Positions 28,126-39,199 of a stretch of DNA of 64,000 nt are shown piece by piece (position 1 is the stretch's first letter; every line of letters begins with the position of its first letter). Position numbers and translations under genes: made by a program. Under the pieces are notes generated by a model. The model had not been told where the DNA came from, ran no database searches, and was given only the letters and a program-made list of their open reading frames with translations. The DNA is from Takakia lepidozioides (lineage: Eukaryota > Streptophyta > Takakiopsida > Takakiales > Takakiaceae), in the NCBI GenBank assembly GCA_030704615.1, contig CM060731.1, forward strand, positions 68,368,756-68,432,755, written 5' to 3'.

Positions 28126-29115
28126 CTAAGGCCAGGCATGGGCATAAAATCCTTTAGCACGCAGTTCAGCGAGCAGCCAGGTGGCATCCTCGAGTGTGTG
28201 ATTAAACTGGTCCCAACCAAAATAACTCATCCTGGGATGGCGGTAGTGAATTTCCACAAACAACTCATCAACAATATCTGCCATAGCTGGGTCTTGGATC
28301 CATCGCTCCAGAATTGGCCATTCGCTTCCCTCTATGTCCATCTTAACCACAAGGGTGTCAGCTGCTGTAAGCTTCAATTCTTGTTTGATGAAGCGCGTTA
28401 TGTTGATGGCCGCGGTAGCCTGGTCGTCGAAGTCGGAGACAAAGCTGTAGTAAACATTTATGCGATCAAGCATAGCCTGGGGAATACCTGCTTGCTCTTT
28501 CACTCGGGTTGAGTTTGTATCCTCTGGAGTCCAGTTTGTCTCCTCCGGAGGTCCGGCACTCGGTACTCGCAGCAGAGTTTCCTCCACTTCAAATGCGTGG
28601 ACCTCAGTGAAGTCGCATGGATACATTCTCTGAAACCATTGGATGCTTGTTTGGAAAACATTTGCTCCGAGATCTAAGTAAACACGACGTTTTCTCTTAT
28701 TAAGATTGATCTTGCTCCCCAGGAGCCAGGGCAGAATGTGTGTTTTGTCTTCAACATCACTAGAAAACCTGAGGCTGTAACCTCTCCGAAAGTTGTTGAA
28801 AGAATCCAGGCTCTCAATCAGTTGCCCCTTCACTCCACAGGCGGCCGGCTCCCCAATCCACTTCATCTGATTCCATGCATTCCAAGTCAATTTCCGTGAT
28901 TTCGTCGCAAGGTGTCCCTCCACAGACTTACACTCGAGGACTTCTGTCGTCTGTGAACTAAACAGACTGCTTAGATTCGTCGCAGGGCACTTTGAGAACA
29001 AAATACTTGAGGAGATATCCAGAGCAATGTAGCTTGCGAGAACGAAAACAATGAAATAAAGTAGCCGAGGAGGTACTGGTGTCTCACGGGATGCCAAAAT
29101 GGCGGGGGAAGTCAT
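28126..29115 (-). CDS. FkbM-like SAM-dependent methyltransferase, membrane anchored (paralogue 1)
   Basis: Intronless gene of 329 residues. Residues about 17-40 form a single hydrophobic segment (LLYFIVFVLASYIALDISSS) after a short basic tail, so the protein is likely a type II membrane protein of the secretory pathway with a lumenal catalytic domain. The domain starts near residue 75 (WNQMKWIGEPAAC). Motif I is VYLDLGAN, followed by an acidic residue in HAFEVEE that could bind the SAM ribose. Near the end come VVKMDIEGSEWPILERW, the conserved core of FkbM/Methyltransf_21 proteins, and DELFVEIHY. The substrate is unknown; members act on sugars or other O-groups. A tandem paralogue lies 1.4 kb upstream on the same strand. 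ATG at 29115 is the only sensible start. Confidence 0.8.
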   Translation of the reverse strand: MTSPAILASRETPVPPRLLYFIVFVLASYIALDISSSILFSKCPATNLSSLFSSQTTEVLECKSVEGHLATKSRKLTWNAWNQMKWIGEPAACGVKGQLIESLDSFNNFRRGYSLRFSSDVEDKTHILPWLLGSKINLNKRKRRVYLDLGANVFQTSIQWFQRMYPCDFTEVHAFEVEETLLRVPSAGPPEETNWTPEDTNSTRVKEQAGIPQAMLDRINVYYSFVSDFDDQATAAINITRFIKQELKLTAADTLVVKMDIEGSEWPILERWIQDPAMADIVDELFVEIHYRHPRMSYFGWDQFNHTLEDATWLLAELRAKGFYAHAWP

Positions 29116-30544
29116 AATTGGGATCGGAGCGCACCCACAGTATAGAAAGCTGAGAATGGAATTGACAATCCTATGAGGTCGTCATCCCTCCAAAACCTGC
29201 TTGATAGTGATTATGGCTGTCCCGTATGCAGCATCCTCATCAGACCATGTCTCACCTCCTTCCCACCGCTCTATCTGGACACCATCTGGGTCTCTACTGC
29301 AATCGTCGTCTTACTTCAAGATCTTCGGTTCAAAGAACACTTCCTTCCACACTTTCACGAGCCCACCATGCACGTAGTGGATTCAAGCTCACTTGAGCGA
29401 GCTATTCTCGACTCTAGGAGATTCGAATTCTCAACTCACCGACAGAACTAAATACCCATCAAAGAAGAACCAAAGATAGAACGTGAGAGAACAGTAGCAG
29501 CGCGATCGCTGCACTGTTGTGTCTTAAAGAGATCTGCACACACTGTCTCTGACAGCAGCATGATGGGAGCTTTACCATCATTGCAGACAGCCGTGTGTGG
29601 AGTGTGCACCTAGCTGCCAGCTCGTCACCCACCCTTCCCGACACGAACTAAAGCCCATGTTATGCATCCCTTTTATCTCACATCAATCATTTCAACCTTT
29701 ATCTTTTGACATGTGAGCACGGTTGGTGGTAGCCCAAAAAACGGAGGGTCGAATATTATGCGACTACCTCCTCAGTTACCCATGTATCACTCTTGTGTGA
29801 ATCATTCACAGACAATGAAAAACTGCAGCGAATTTGCTACTCGATCAACATACCGATCACCAACGCCTTCAAGAAGAAAGGAAAAAGTTTCTTTGTGGGG
29901 CCCTTCAGGCATACGTACTTAGGGCTAATCGACAATGTTCAGGTCTCGCTAGCCTAATGAGACGTTACCTGCAAAACCAAGACAATATCATAGCCTGAGC
30001 ACGGAAGCAAAACGACATTCATTTCCACAAAAACTTGTTGGCAATTGTTTTCTTACATAACTACTACCTTCAGGCCTCCTGATCTGTTGCTCCTGGTATC
30101 AGGTAGCTAGAGTTAGCTTTGCTTCGTTCCACGTTGACTATGCATTCTATATAATTGAAGTGATGTGTCCAGCAATAGAGCAAACCAACCTTGAAGGAGA
30201 TAGGGAACTGGATCCCAAGACAAAATTTTGAAAGCTGCAGTGTAGATCAGTGTAGTGTTGTTAGATTGGTGGTACAGATGATCAGTTGTCTCCTCTAGAA
30301 AGAAAGGTTGTCCGTGTACTAGCTAGTCAGGTCTTTATTGTGCAACACAAACAATTCGACTTTGAAGTTTGCTACAGTTGTAGTCGACTTATTTAGCGCA
30401 ATTTGAGACTGATGCACGACAGTGGTTTGTGGATTGAAAGAACCATCTCGACTAGTTTGAAGTACTGTCAAATGTGTAACATAGGCTTAAGGAATGTTCA
30501 GCTTTCTACAGGGTCTCTTGCTGAGCCATGTCCAAACAATCAGA
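29116..30544. other. Spacer between the two methyltransferase paralogues
   Basis: No gene. It contains the promoter of paralogue 1, the 3' region of paralogue 2 and a 78-bp repeat copy at 30004-30081. Confidence 0.5.
30004..30081. repeat. 78-bp near-identical repeat, copy 1
   Basis: Runs from GAAGCAAAACGACATTCATT to CTTCAGGCCTCCTG and appears identical by eye to 32797-32874. The flanks differ completely on both sides. Confidence 0.9.
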
Positions 30545-31537
30545 TCAAGGCCAAGCATGGACGTAGAATCCCTTAGCTCGAAGTGCAGCGAGCAGCCAGG
30601 TGGCCTCCTCTCGGGTGTGATTAAATTTGTCCCAACCAAAAATAGCCATGCTAGGATCGCTATAGTGGATTTCCACAAACAATTCATCAACAATATCCGC
30701 TATATCCTGACCATGAATCCATCTCTCCAGGATTGGCCATTCGCTTCCCTCTATGTCCATCTTAATCACAAGCGTGTCGGCTGCTGTAAGCTTTAGCTCC
30801 TCTTTGATGAATCGTGTAATATTGGTGGCATTCATGGCCAGGTTGTCGAAATCAGACACAAATCTGTTATGGATTTTTATACGATCAAGCATCCACTCTG
30901 GAACACCTGCCGGCTCTTGCACTCGGACTGACTCTGGATTTTCTGGACTCCAATTCTCCTTTTCCTTAGGTCCAGCAATTGGGATTTTTAGCACAGTTTC
31001 CACTACCTCGAATGCATGGATCTCAGTGAAGTCGCAAGGGTACATTGTCTGAAACCATTGGATGCTTGACTTAAAACTATTTGCTCCTAGATCTAAGTAG
31101 ACGCGCCGTTTTCTCAGGTTGAGATTGATTTTGCTCCCTAGGAGCCAGGGAAGAATGTGTGTTTTGTTTTCAACATCGTCGACGAACCTCAAGCTGTAGC
31201 CTCTCCGAAAATTGTTGAAAGGATCCAGGCTCTCAATCAGTTGTCCTTTCACTGTACATGCGGCTGGCTCTCCTACCCACTTCATCTGATTCCATGGATT
31301 TCGCATTCGCCCAGCCTTGGCTGGAAGATGCGCCTCCACAGAACTGCAAGCCGAGCTGTATACAGTCTTTTGCACATCGTTTACGGGCCACTGTACCTTT
31401 GATTGTGAACCGTGTGTGTGATAGAAGAGCAAATCCAAAACAACGTAGTTTGCTAGGAGGACTAACCATAAGTTCACAGAGAATAGTCGCCTAACCAAAA
31501 CTGACCAAATATGCGTAACTTCACCACCGGGACTCAT
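30545..31537 (-). CDS. FkbM-like SAM-dependent methyltransferase, membrane anchored (paralogue 2)
   Basis: Intronless, 330 residues from ATG at 31537 (MSPGGEVTHIW). The frame stays open upstream but without a better ATG. It is the tandem duplicate of the gene at 28126, sharing most catalytic-domain positions: WVGEPAAC, SLDPFNNFRRGYSLRF, VYLDLGAN, VIKMDIEGSEWPILERW and DELFVEIHY. The membrane anchor differs in sequence (LFSVNLWLVLLANYVVLDLLFY), but its position and length are kept. Both copies look intact. The conserved domain with a diverged stem is typical of Golgi-type enzymes, which is inference. Confidence 0.8.
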   Translation of the reverse strand: MSPGGEVTHIWSVLVRRLFSVNLWLVLLANYVVLDLLFYHTHGSQSKVQWPVNDVQKTVYSSACSSVEAHLPAKAGRMRNPWNQMKWVGEPAACTVKGQLIESLDPFNNFRRGYSLRFVDDVENKTHILPWLLGSKINLNLRKRRVYLDLGANSFKSSIQWFQTMYPCDFTEIHAFEVVETVLKIPIAGPKEKENWSPENPESVRVQEPAGVPEWMLDRIKIHNRFVSDFDNLAMNATNITRFIKEELKLTAADTLVIKMDIEGSEWPILERWIHGQDIADIVDELFVEIHYSDPSMAIFGWDKFNHTREEATWLLAALRAKGFYVHAWP

Positions 31538-32796
31538 CTTGATCAGCCCTCCTGCAAACGCACTGAAATGGCTCTGAAAGACCCCAGTCAACCTGATTCG
31601 ATCGATAAGAAAAGGTCTGATCAGCCCCGCACATGAATGCTCTCTACCACAGCTGTTTGTCCCTCTCTGCCTCTGTTGTCGCTCAGCTTCGTTCTTGCAT
31701 CAACACTTCCAGCAATCCTTCTCATGAACCCAACATACATAGACCCCCAAAACCAACCAACACTATCTCGAACACCTAAAACTAGTGTAGCCCTCGACTT
31801 CTCCCCTCTGTTCTCTACCTTCCTCCTCCTTCTATCGAATCGAATTGAAGATGGAACCCCATAACTACAGTCCACACCTACACCACTCCATCCACTTGAT
31901 GAAATCGTAAAAGACATCTCCGCCCACTTCTCTGTCGATCGCCAGCTCATGGAGGACGAGCCGTCCTGGACAACCATGTTGGAGGGGTTGGCAAGCGGAA
32001 AAGACATGGCTATGCCATATAATAACCTGATTTATCACCTCGCCTAGCCGTCTATCACCGAGAATACTGCAACGAATCTACCATCTGCTAACAATGCATT
32101 GAACAGTCATCAAGTATCCGCATCGAGAAACACGACAGACCCAGACTCCCAAACAGGTCTGAGCCTCGGTCTATATATAGGGAGAGCACTTGCACTTGGT
32201 GCTAAGTGCAGAGAGAGATGTGCAGACAGAGAAAAGACTCCAGCCAGAACTCAGGGCCACTGCCCCTGTTGGAGGGGGGATCTCATGGCTGGAGCTTAGC
32301 ACATGGGCAACAAGAGAGAGGGAAGGGCGTGGGCAGGGACAGAGAATCTCCATCGCCAAATACCAGTGGAGCTTCGTCACTGGAGCTTGACAGATTCCTC
32401 CCTTCTCTTGGGTAAGAGCCTCATCCTTGGACTCATAAATGCTTGTGGAGTTCACAGGGTTATGGCAGGCATTTGTGCAGTAGTCTGCAGTCTGCACTTG
32501 CACGTTCAGGAACATGTCCTCTGTCTTCTGGTCTTGAACGAGGATAGACAGTCTTTATAGGTAGTTCACTTGCTGGAATCCCTGAAGAAAATTTGACATG
32601 ATTCCCCATTTAAGTCAATGGCTTGAGTGCACAGGGGGTTGAGAGAAAGAATGTGCAGGTATGAACTGGATGGTAGCACCTGGGGACAAACAGGCAAAGT
32701 CCTTTAATTATGGAGGTAACATCAGATTCCTTAAACCTCCTTGGATAGATCCAGCAATGTAAGAGAAGTATGAACTTGGACAGTGGCAGAGCATTA
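31538..32796. other. Intergenic, no gene recognised
   Basis: Contains the promoter side of methyltransferase paralogue 2. Short frames at 31637-31864 and 32099-32560 have no family signal. Confidence 0.4.
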
Positions 32797-32874
32797 GAAG
32801 CAAAACGACATTCATTTCCACAAAAACTTGTTGGCAATTGTTTTCTTACATAACTACTACCTTCAGGCCTCCTG
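32797..32874. repeat. 78-bp near-identical repeat, copy 2
   Basis: Second copy of the sequence at 30004-30081, same orientation, 2.8 kb away. Part of a gene-free spacer running to 33294. Confidence 0.9.
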
Positions 32875-33294
32875 TGCAAGTCTGCAGAGAGGACCGTCTC
32901 AGACTCGGCACCTAACCTCTTGGTAGTGACAAGGCTTCTTTATCTCCGATACTTTGGTGCTCTGGTCATGATTGAAGTATTTCAATCAAGCTAGCAAGAA
33001 ACAGAGAAAGAGAAGATAGAGAAACAGAGGCAAACAGGCTAACCAATGTCTGTGCCTAGTAGGAACATGACTTCACTTGCTTGTGCACCTATCTTGATTT
33101 CAAAATAGAGTATCATTTCAAAACCTATAGACTCCAGAGGCAACAAGCCTGTTTGAATCAAATACCTCATACAGGGCAGCAGGAAAAAAAAATAGTTGGA
33201 GAACTAAAAATGATGTCCCCCTTGAAGTGTGGGGCAATCTACCCTCATAAGGGTCTCAAGACAGTATGCCTCAAAAAGCTCAGAAACGATTCTA

Positions 33295-35043
33295 TCACTC
33301 CTTAATAGCAATGACTTCCTGGATCAAATCAGCTGCATCCTGCACTGTGGTGATCTGGTCAGCATTCTCCTCGCCAAACTCAATGTCAAATGACTCCTCA
33401 AGAGCCATCATAATCTCCACCTGAAACCAGCCCAATAGGTGGCCAAATCAAGATACACCCAGATCAATTTTTGGATTGAATAGGCACCAGAAGAATTTTG
33501 GTTTACTCTACAATGAAGGAGGATAACACCATCCAGTCAACAGGCACCACACAAGGAGCCCCATTGCAGCTGCCTAAGTCACAGTTCTGCTCAAGGGCCT
33601 GCCAGCCCCCATTCCTGGGAACAGCTCACCAAAGCATATCCTAGTGAGATTCAGGAACCAACAGAAAGTGGTAGTCTAGAAGCTATCTTAACTTCCTTAC
33701 CGTGTCAAGTGAGTCGGCACCAAGCTCGGTAAACTTTGATCCCGGCAAAACAGTGCTTGCCTCAATGGCCAACTGCTTGGCAATGACGCCTTGAACAACC
33801 TCCAATGTCTCTTGTTTGGCCTGTAATAGACAGGAAGAGGAGTAAATTTCAAAACTGCTACAAATTCAAAAGAGATCCACTATCAATAACCCTGCAGCAA
33901 CGAAGTTGAGAGAGTTCCTTATAGCACGTAGAGATGTTACAGTTCATTCTGTCCCTCGTTGGTAGAGAGAGTGTGGAAAGAAACCGTTCAGTACCACTAT
34001 GTGGAATAACACTTGGCCTAACCTGCAATAGACTGGAATCCCTCTACTGTTGCTACATAAACCCGAAATGTTTAAAACGGGGACTCTTCTGAAGTACAGA
34101 ACCAAGCCAACTGGAGCAACGCAAATCTTTCATAGGATCAACTGACTTCTAATACAAGTGCATGGTTGAAAGTACACAGTCCGAGTTTGAACTTACAGCG
34201 CATGAGATGGAAAGTGACCGTCTAACGGCAACCGAACGTAGCGCGACAGCGTTGGTCTGCTTCAGAACTGGGAAAGCCTTCAGTCCGTTGAATCGTGCAA
34301 CAGGCTGGAAAGGAAAACAGAGAAGTACGAACCATAAGTACAATACCGAGACGGCCAGCCGGGAACATGCGGAAGAGACTCAACTTACAACGCTCTGTTC
34401 TTCGAGACAAGTCAGAAGTCTGGACACCAATACTCAAGGAAATAATTTTCGAGTCCGAGGAACCTCTGTGGACTTCAGAAATGAGATAAGGTAACAACCT
34501 CAGACCATCTCCACACAACAACTCAGCGAATATCTGAAAACGGTAGTATCTGACCTCACTATACATTACATATGCCATCCAGATAATAGGAAGCCTCAAC
34601 CCTGCGGATGTGCATATCCAATCACTTCAGCATACAAATAGTTGGCCATGACTCTTGCCATCTCAAAACACTGCCGGGGTTGCACTTTACCAAAGCTGTC
34701 AGAACATTCTTCGAACACATCGAGCCTAATGCTAGTTCAAAACGAGATATCCGAGGAGAAAACCATAGCAAAAATAACAAACGAAGCTGTAGACACCCCT
34801 GAAAATGCACGAAAAGACCAGTGGCACGGGCTCCGACAGCATCCCTAGCCAATACTGAATAGAGATCCTTCACTCCTCGGAAACCTACTCAAAGCAGAAC
34901 GCATCCTCTCCAAACGGCCGCAACATGCACATAAACACTCAGCGACTATCACAGGGACTCCAAGCCTGGGAAACGAAAACTCTTACCCGTTGCTGCGTGC
35001 TCCCCGACAACAAAGCAGAGCTCAGCGCCATCATCGAAGCCAT
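33295..35043 (-). CDS. Plastid acyl carrier protein precursor
   Basis: Carries growing acyl chains on a 4'-phosphopantetheine arm during plastid fatty-acid synthesis. Four exons in transcript order, 35043-34987, 34304-34197, 33820-33701 and 33420-33295, give 136 residues with all phase-0 introns. Residues 1 to about 55 are a Ser/Ala/Arg-rich transit peptide (MASMMALSSALLSGSTQQR ... RRSLSISCA), and maturation is predicted near SISC-AAKQETLEVV. The mature protein holds GADSLDTVEIMMALEE, where the Ser of DSL is the attachment site, then FDIEFGEENADQITTVQDAA. Length, intron number and cleavage context match plant plastid ACPs. All splice junctions read cleanly. The mitochondrial ACP is a less likely alternative because of the SISCA processing site. 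Confidence 0.95.
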
Positions 35044-35615
35044 GGCGTCGGCAGCGTTGCCGATCTGCAGCAGCCAGCAGCGAGAAACGCAGAGCGCACG
35101 CAGCTTTGTGAGCGCGAAAGGGGCGGCTAAACTCCACCAACCCTCGCCCTACGCTGCACATGATCTTGATGATGTGTCAGATTACCAGTAACTCAGTTTA
35201 GCCAACCCTTTCGCCATTCCACCACCCCCGATCCACCATTTTTTTTTTTCTTAGGACCATCTTTTATTATCGACGGCCATGCAGTCACCAGTGCGAGCCA
35301 TCCAATTATATCTCGGTTTTTATTTTCGTCATACCCTTCTCTACGATTGCTATATTGATATTAAATAACAAATAAATGCGACGGTGAAGTTGGTGGGATG
35401 GCGAGCCGTTGTGCTCGCCATCAACCCATTTACCCAACTCAAGGAATGCGTAATACTCATCAGTTTAGCCATTAATGGCTGCATTATGTAATTTTCTATA
35501 ATTACATATTTTCTATATGTAGCTGCAAGTGAAATGTGACTGCTGAAAGCTGTCTCAACTTCAAGAGAGCAGGGCCTTGATGACACTGTTGGCTCCCACA
35601 CCAGTGTTTTTTTTT
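35044..35615. other. Upstream region of the acyl carrier protein gene
   Basis: No gene. The first 150 bases should be 5' leader and promoter. Beyond that the sequence is AT-rich with T-runs. Confidence 0.45.
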
Positions 35616-35875
35616 TCAAATTTGGAAAATAACAGGAGTGGCTACTGAGTTTGGCAGGAAATAGCCATATTTTCTGTTCATCCACTAAAATTTGGACAGA
35701 ATCATCCTCCTCTGTAATTTCATCCATATTAGGCGAATTCATCCAAGATTTATATATTTTTTGAGAAGTTTGGCGATTTCATCCATGAGAAAATAGGGAA
35801 TTTACGACAGAATATTTGAATTTGTTTTTGAGGTCGAAAAAGTGCGAAATTTCGCCAGAAATTGAAACATTGTCC
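35616..35875. repeat. Dispersed repeat family A, copy 2
   Basis: Same block order as 22975-23240 with substitutions and small indels. It is followed about 25 bases later by the 74-bp tandem array, which the first copy lacks. Confidence 0.8.
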
Positions 35876-35900
35876 CACACTCTCCATGCCTGGGAGGGTG

Positions 35901-36190
35901 AGCTTGTGAGAGAGAGATGATGCCAACCGAAGCTAGTGTAAATAAGAGAGACAACGCCTCTTCCCTTTCGGGAGAGCTTGTGAGAGAGAGATGATGCCAA
36001 CCGAAGCTAGTGTAAATAAGAGAGACGACGCCTCTTCCCTTACGGGAGAGCTTGTGAGAGAGAGATGATGCCAACCGAAGCTAGTGTAAATAAGAGAGAC
36101 AACGCCTCTTCCCTTCCGGGAGAGCTTGTGAGAGAGGAAGAGAGAGACGTCAAGCAAAGCTAGCATAAATAAGAGCCTCTTCCCCTTGGG
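35901..36190. repeat. Tandem array, 74-bp unit, four copies
   Basis: Units start at AGCTTGTGAGAGAGAGATGA at 35901, 35975, 36049 and 36123 (exact 74-base spacing). The first three units are nearly identical, and the fourth is diverged and slightly short. The unit contains GCCAACCGAAGCTAGTGTAA and GCCTCTTCCCTT. As 74 is not a multiple of three, the short minus-strand open frames in it are artefacts of the repetition. Confidence 0.95.
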
Positions 36191-37058
36191 GCTTGGGGGG
36201 TCTGCCCCTTTGGTTTGTGGGTTTGTAAGGAAGCCCTCCAGTAATATCCCATCAGGTACCAATGCCTGCAACCGTAAGAAAAGCATTCTTATTTTTTATT
36301 TTTGTAGTAAACCAGGGAGCGACAGCTCACAGAGAAGAGGGAAAAAGAACCCCATTTCATTTATGAGGAATAGAGCAGACTGAACCTCAGACCAGAAGCA
36401 GATAATATAACACCGCACCCGACAAGGTAGCAGGAGTTGAACCCAAACTCACCTGGGAGGCACACAACTGAGTGCAAACAGAACAACACTAGAAGAGCAT
36501 AGGAACCGCCGTCAGGGGCACTGTCAGCCCAACACGTGGCCCGTAGCCCTCCGTGACCCGTCCGGGTAACAGGAAGCCCGCACGTATTCATCCGTTCGCA
36601 AACGTTCATCCGCAACGTTTTCATATTCAGGCGTGGGATGAATAGTGGATGAATATAGAGCGACGGACTCGTCCAAAATTTGAGCTCAAGATATGGTTTT
36701 TACCCATATCGACTCTCACCCACCACATTGGCAGGTCAACGTGGTGGCCCTCCTAAACCACCCACGTTTCTTTGACACGGACACTTCAAAAAATCCTAGA
36801 GGACGGAGTTTTTTTTCCCTGAGGCACAGTAAATTCCAGTCTATGCTTCTCTAGAGCACACGCACTTCTTGTGTAGACTTTTTTCATCCAACATCCTCCG
36901 TGGAAAGCAGATCATAGATGAAAACAGGCGACCCAATTTGAGTTGCATCGTCATTTAGGGGCTAATCTTGCAATTAATTATATGCAATTATAATCAATTT
37001 TATTAACCGTCATTCATCTCTGCAATTGGCTTGTAGATGGACGGTAGAAAGAGAGATA
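36191..37058. other. Gene-free; possible minus-strand SINE remnant at about 36380-36480
   Basis: On the minus strand, GGTTCAACTCC at about 36430-36440 resembles a polymerase III B box; the A box is weak. Otherwise AT-rich DNA without genes. Confidence 0.35.
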
Positions 37059-37375
37059 CCCTACTTACCTAGCTTATTAGGCACTTCCCCGCCTAATAAT
37101 TAATAAAAAAAGGAATATTATTAGACAGATTCGTTTTTATTATTTAGACACCTCACCTAGGTAATTTCCAAACATTAGGCATGTATTACAATCGACCCTA
37201 TTGTTGAGGTAATTTCTTTAAAAAAAACATAATGATTTTGAAAATAGAATTCGAGCAATTAGGCACTACTCAGGAATTTTTTGCAAGTTTTAGGCACATT
37301 TTCCAAAAATGTTCTAAATTTAATTAGGCACTTGATTTTGAATTAATTATTGCCTAATAAGCTAGGTAAGTACGG
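37059..37375. mobile_element. TA-flanked MITE, 317 bp
   Basis: The ends are inverted repeats of about 25 bp with one mismatch, sharing TACTTACCTAGCTTATTAGG. TA dinucleotides flank it at 37057-37058 and 37376-37377, as expected for Tc1/mariner-like transposition. No coding capacity. TTAGGCAC words recur inside. Confidence 0.8.
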
Positions 37376-37739
37376 TAGGCTAGTGATTTGCATAATTCGT
37401 ATTCCCTCTTCACTTTGGACATGAATGTGTTGAGCCCAAGAATTATTATTGTCTAGTCAAAATCATTTTCTAGCTTTTCTCTTGGATCAAATTATTAAGT
37501 TCAAATTCTTGCAAGTCTTCTTAATTTTTTTTTTAATCTTGGAGGTAAGGGCTAGAGTAAGAAGTTATTATCTATTCTAAAATCCCAGCCTCTTAGAAGC
37601 TATGAAAGCTATGAAAGTAAATTGGGTAGCCATATTGTGAAATATACTAAATGAATAGGGATCAAAGACAAAAAGTTTAATGAGAGCACCCAACCATACC
37701 AACACAACCAAATGAGTACCTCCATTCTTTGAGAGGAGT

Positions 37740-37937
37740 TTTCTATCTTGAGCAGGTAGCCCATGGGTTGGGTGTATGTGCTTTGCCTGTGCATAACCTA
37801 GGTGATCCTGGGTTCAATCCTTCAACATGTGCCTGCAGACCGTCCATTGGGCCCTCGATGGCATGTGTGTTGAGCAATAGGCTTTGTAATTCATTGGACA
37901 TTAAAGACTTTATCTTATCTTTATCTTATTTTTTCTG
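37740..37937 (+). mobile_element. tRNA-derived SINE
   Basis: The RNA polymerase III A box TAGCCCATGGG (37757-37767) and B box GGTTCAATCC (37811-37820) lie 54 bases apart, as in tRNA genes. About 100 bases follow, ending in a TTATCTTATCTTTATCTTATTT tail of TTATC units. It does not fold into a functional tRNA. Target-site duplications are not clear. Confidence 0.6.
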
Positions 37938-38371
37938 CGAGCTGATCTAGCATATTGACACATGCCAGGATTAGCATGATAACTTTACTAATTGCATGCC
38001 CAACTTGAGATGTCTCTAACTGCTAGTTGGATTGGGCTTAGTGACATGCAGTTTGGACTGATTCGGTATTCCATGTGTTTATGTCTCAATCTGGATATCC
38101 TAGGCGCGCTTTCCTTGGGGCATGCCTTTTATATGTGTTATAGGGAGGAGGGAAAATGTAACACAAATATAGAATATGCATCTTTTAAAAATCGCAATTA
38201 AAAAATGAACATTTATGTAGAGCTTGCAGAAAACCAGAACCTAACACTTATGGGAAAAAAAATGATTTTATATATATCAGAGAGGCTCATGATCGAGAGA
38301 GGCTCATGAACGGCAAAGTAAGATTCCAATGTTGATTGTCAATTTCTTGAATGTGGAACTTACTGATATCC
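37938..38371. other. Gene-free AT-rich DNA
   Basis: No gene recognised. AGAGAGGCTCATGA occurs twice near 38280-38310. Confidence 0.4.
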
Positions 38372-38593
38372 TTATCCAAGGCTAGACATTCTTTTTATCA
38401 CCTTAGTAACATCTTTATCATGTTGCTCTAATAAAATATGAATATTGGTCAAATCCTCACGAACACTTGAATAAGGGACATGAGGAATTGCAACCTCTAT
38501 TTCTGCATTTTTTTTCTCCTCAATATCTGCATCAATTGCTTCGAAGTGTTCACGATCAGCTAACTCTTCATGAAACTTGTTTTGCAGAAACTG
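38372..38593 (-). other. Possible coding exon, unidentified
   Basis: An AG acceptor precedes an open frame of 73 residues (FLQNKFHEELADREHF ... VIKRMSSLG) that is acidic and helical in composition and ends in a stop. It looks protein-like but I recognise no family. It may be the last exon of a captured or decayed gene. Confidence 0.3.
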
Positions 38594-38814
38594 AAAGGTA
38601 ATCAAATAATCAACGTTCCACAAAAAACTAGTGGTTCGCGTCTGTCTATATATAACTATAAAGTCTATGTTCTTGGAGATCAGATACTTGGATCTTTGAC
38701 AATATGAGTGACAGAATCACAGATATAAAATGTCTGAGGTCTAAATTGGGGAATGAGTATCGCAAAAACGCACTAGGATATCGATAGCACCGTAGGTGTG
38801 GCAAGGCCAATTTG

Positions 38815-39055
38815 TCAATGTCCGTGCAGAATCTTCGTTGTCATTATCGAAAAGATGGAAAACAACGTGTTGTAACCCTTCTATTTTCAAAGCTCAAGGG
38901 CCTCACGCCCACGATTCATCACGCGCAGTTAGAATTGTGGTGATCCCATGTTTTGTTAATTTGCGTGCAATCTCGAAGCCTATGCCCTAACTGGCCTCCG
39001 TCACCACCCCCACTGTGTCCTTCGACCACCACGTCATTCTACATCGCGAGCACAC
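38815..39055 (-). pseudogene. Short-chain dehydrogenase/reductase remnant
   Basis: Reading from 39055 downward, VGVVTEAS-stop-GIGFEIARKLTKHGIT is the N-terminal nucleotide-binding segment of a classical SDR (TGxxxGIG, with the first Gly changed and an internal stop). TTILTARDE, then in other frames GREALEL and EGLQHVVFHLFDNDNEDS, follow in the order expected for carbonyl-reductase-like SDRs. At least two frameshifts and several stops. No introns seen; possibly a retrocopy. Confidence 0.65.
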
Positions 39056-39199
39056 TCCATTAGGGTTCAGTTCTTCATTCAGTTACGCCATTCTGTTGTG
39101 GTGTCCTTGGTTGTGTGAGATAACGCTGAGAGGAATTCCATGCTTATGCTGATAATTAGTAAATGTGTCAGAATTTTTTTTTCCCCTTGATCACTTCAG

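Noticed and set aside
35802-36286. Minus-strand open frames repeating MASSLSHKLSRKG
   Set aside because: They arise from the 74-bp tandem array, whose period is not a multiple of three, and have no conserved context.
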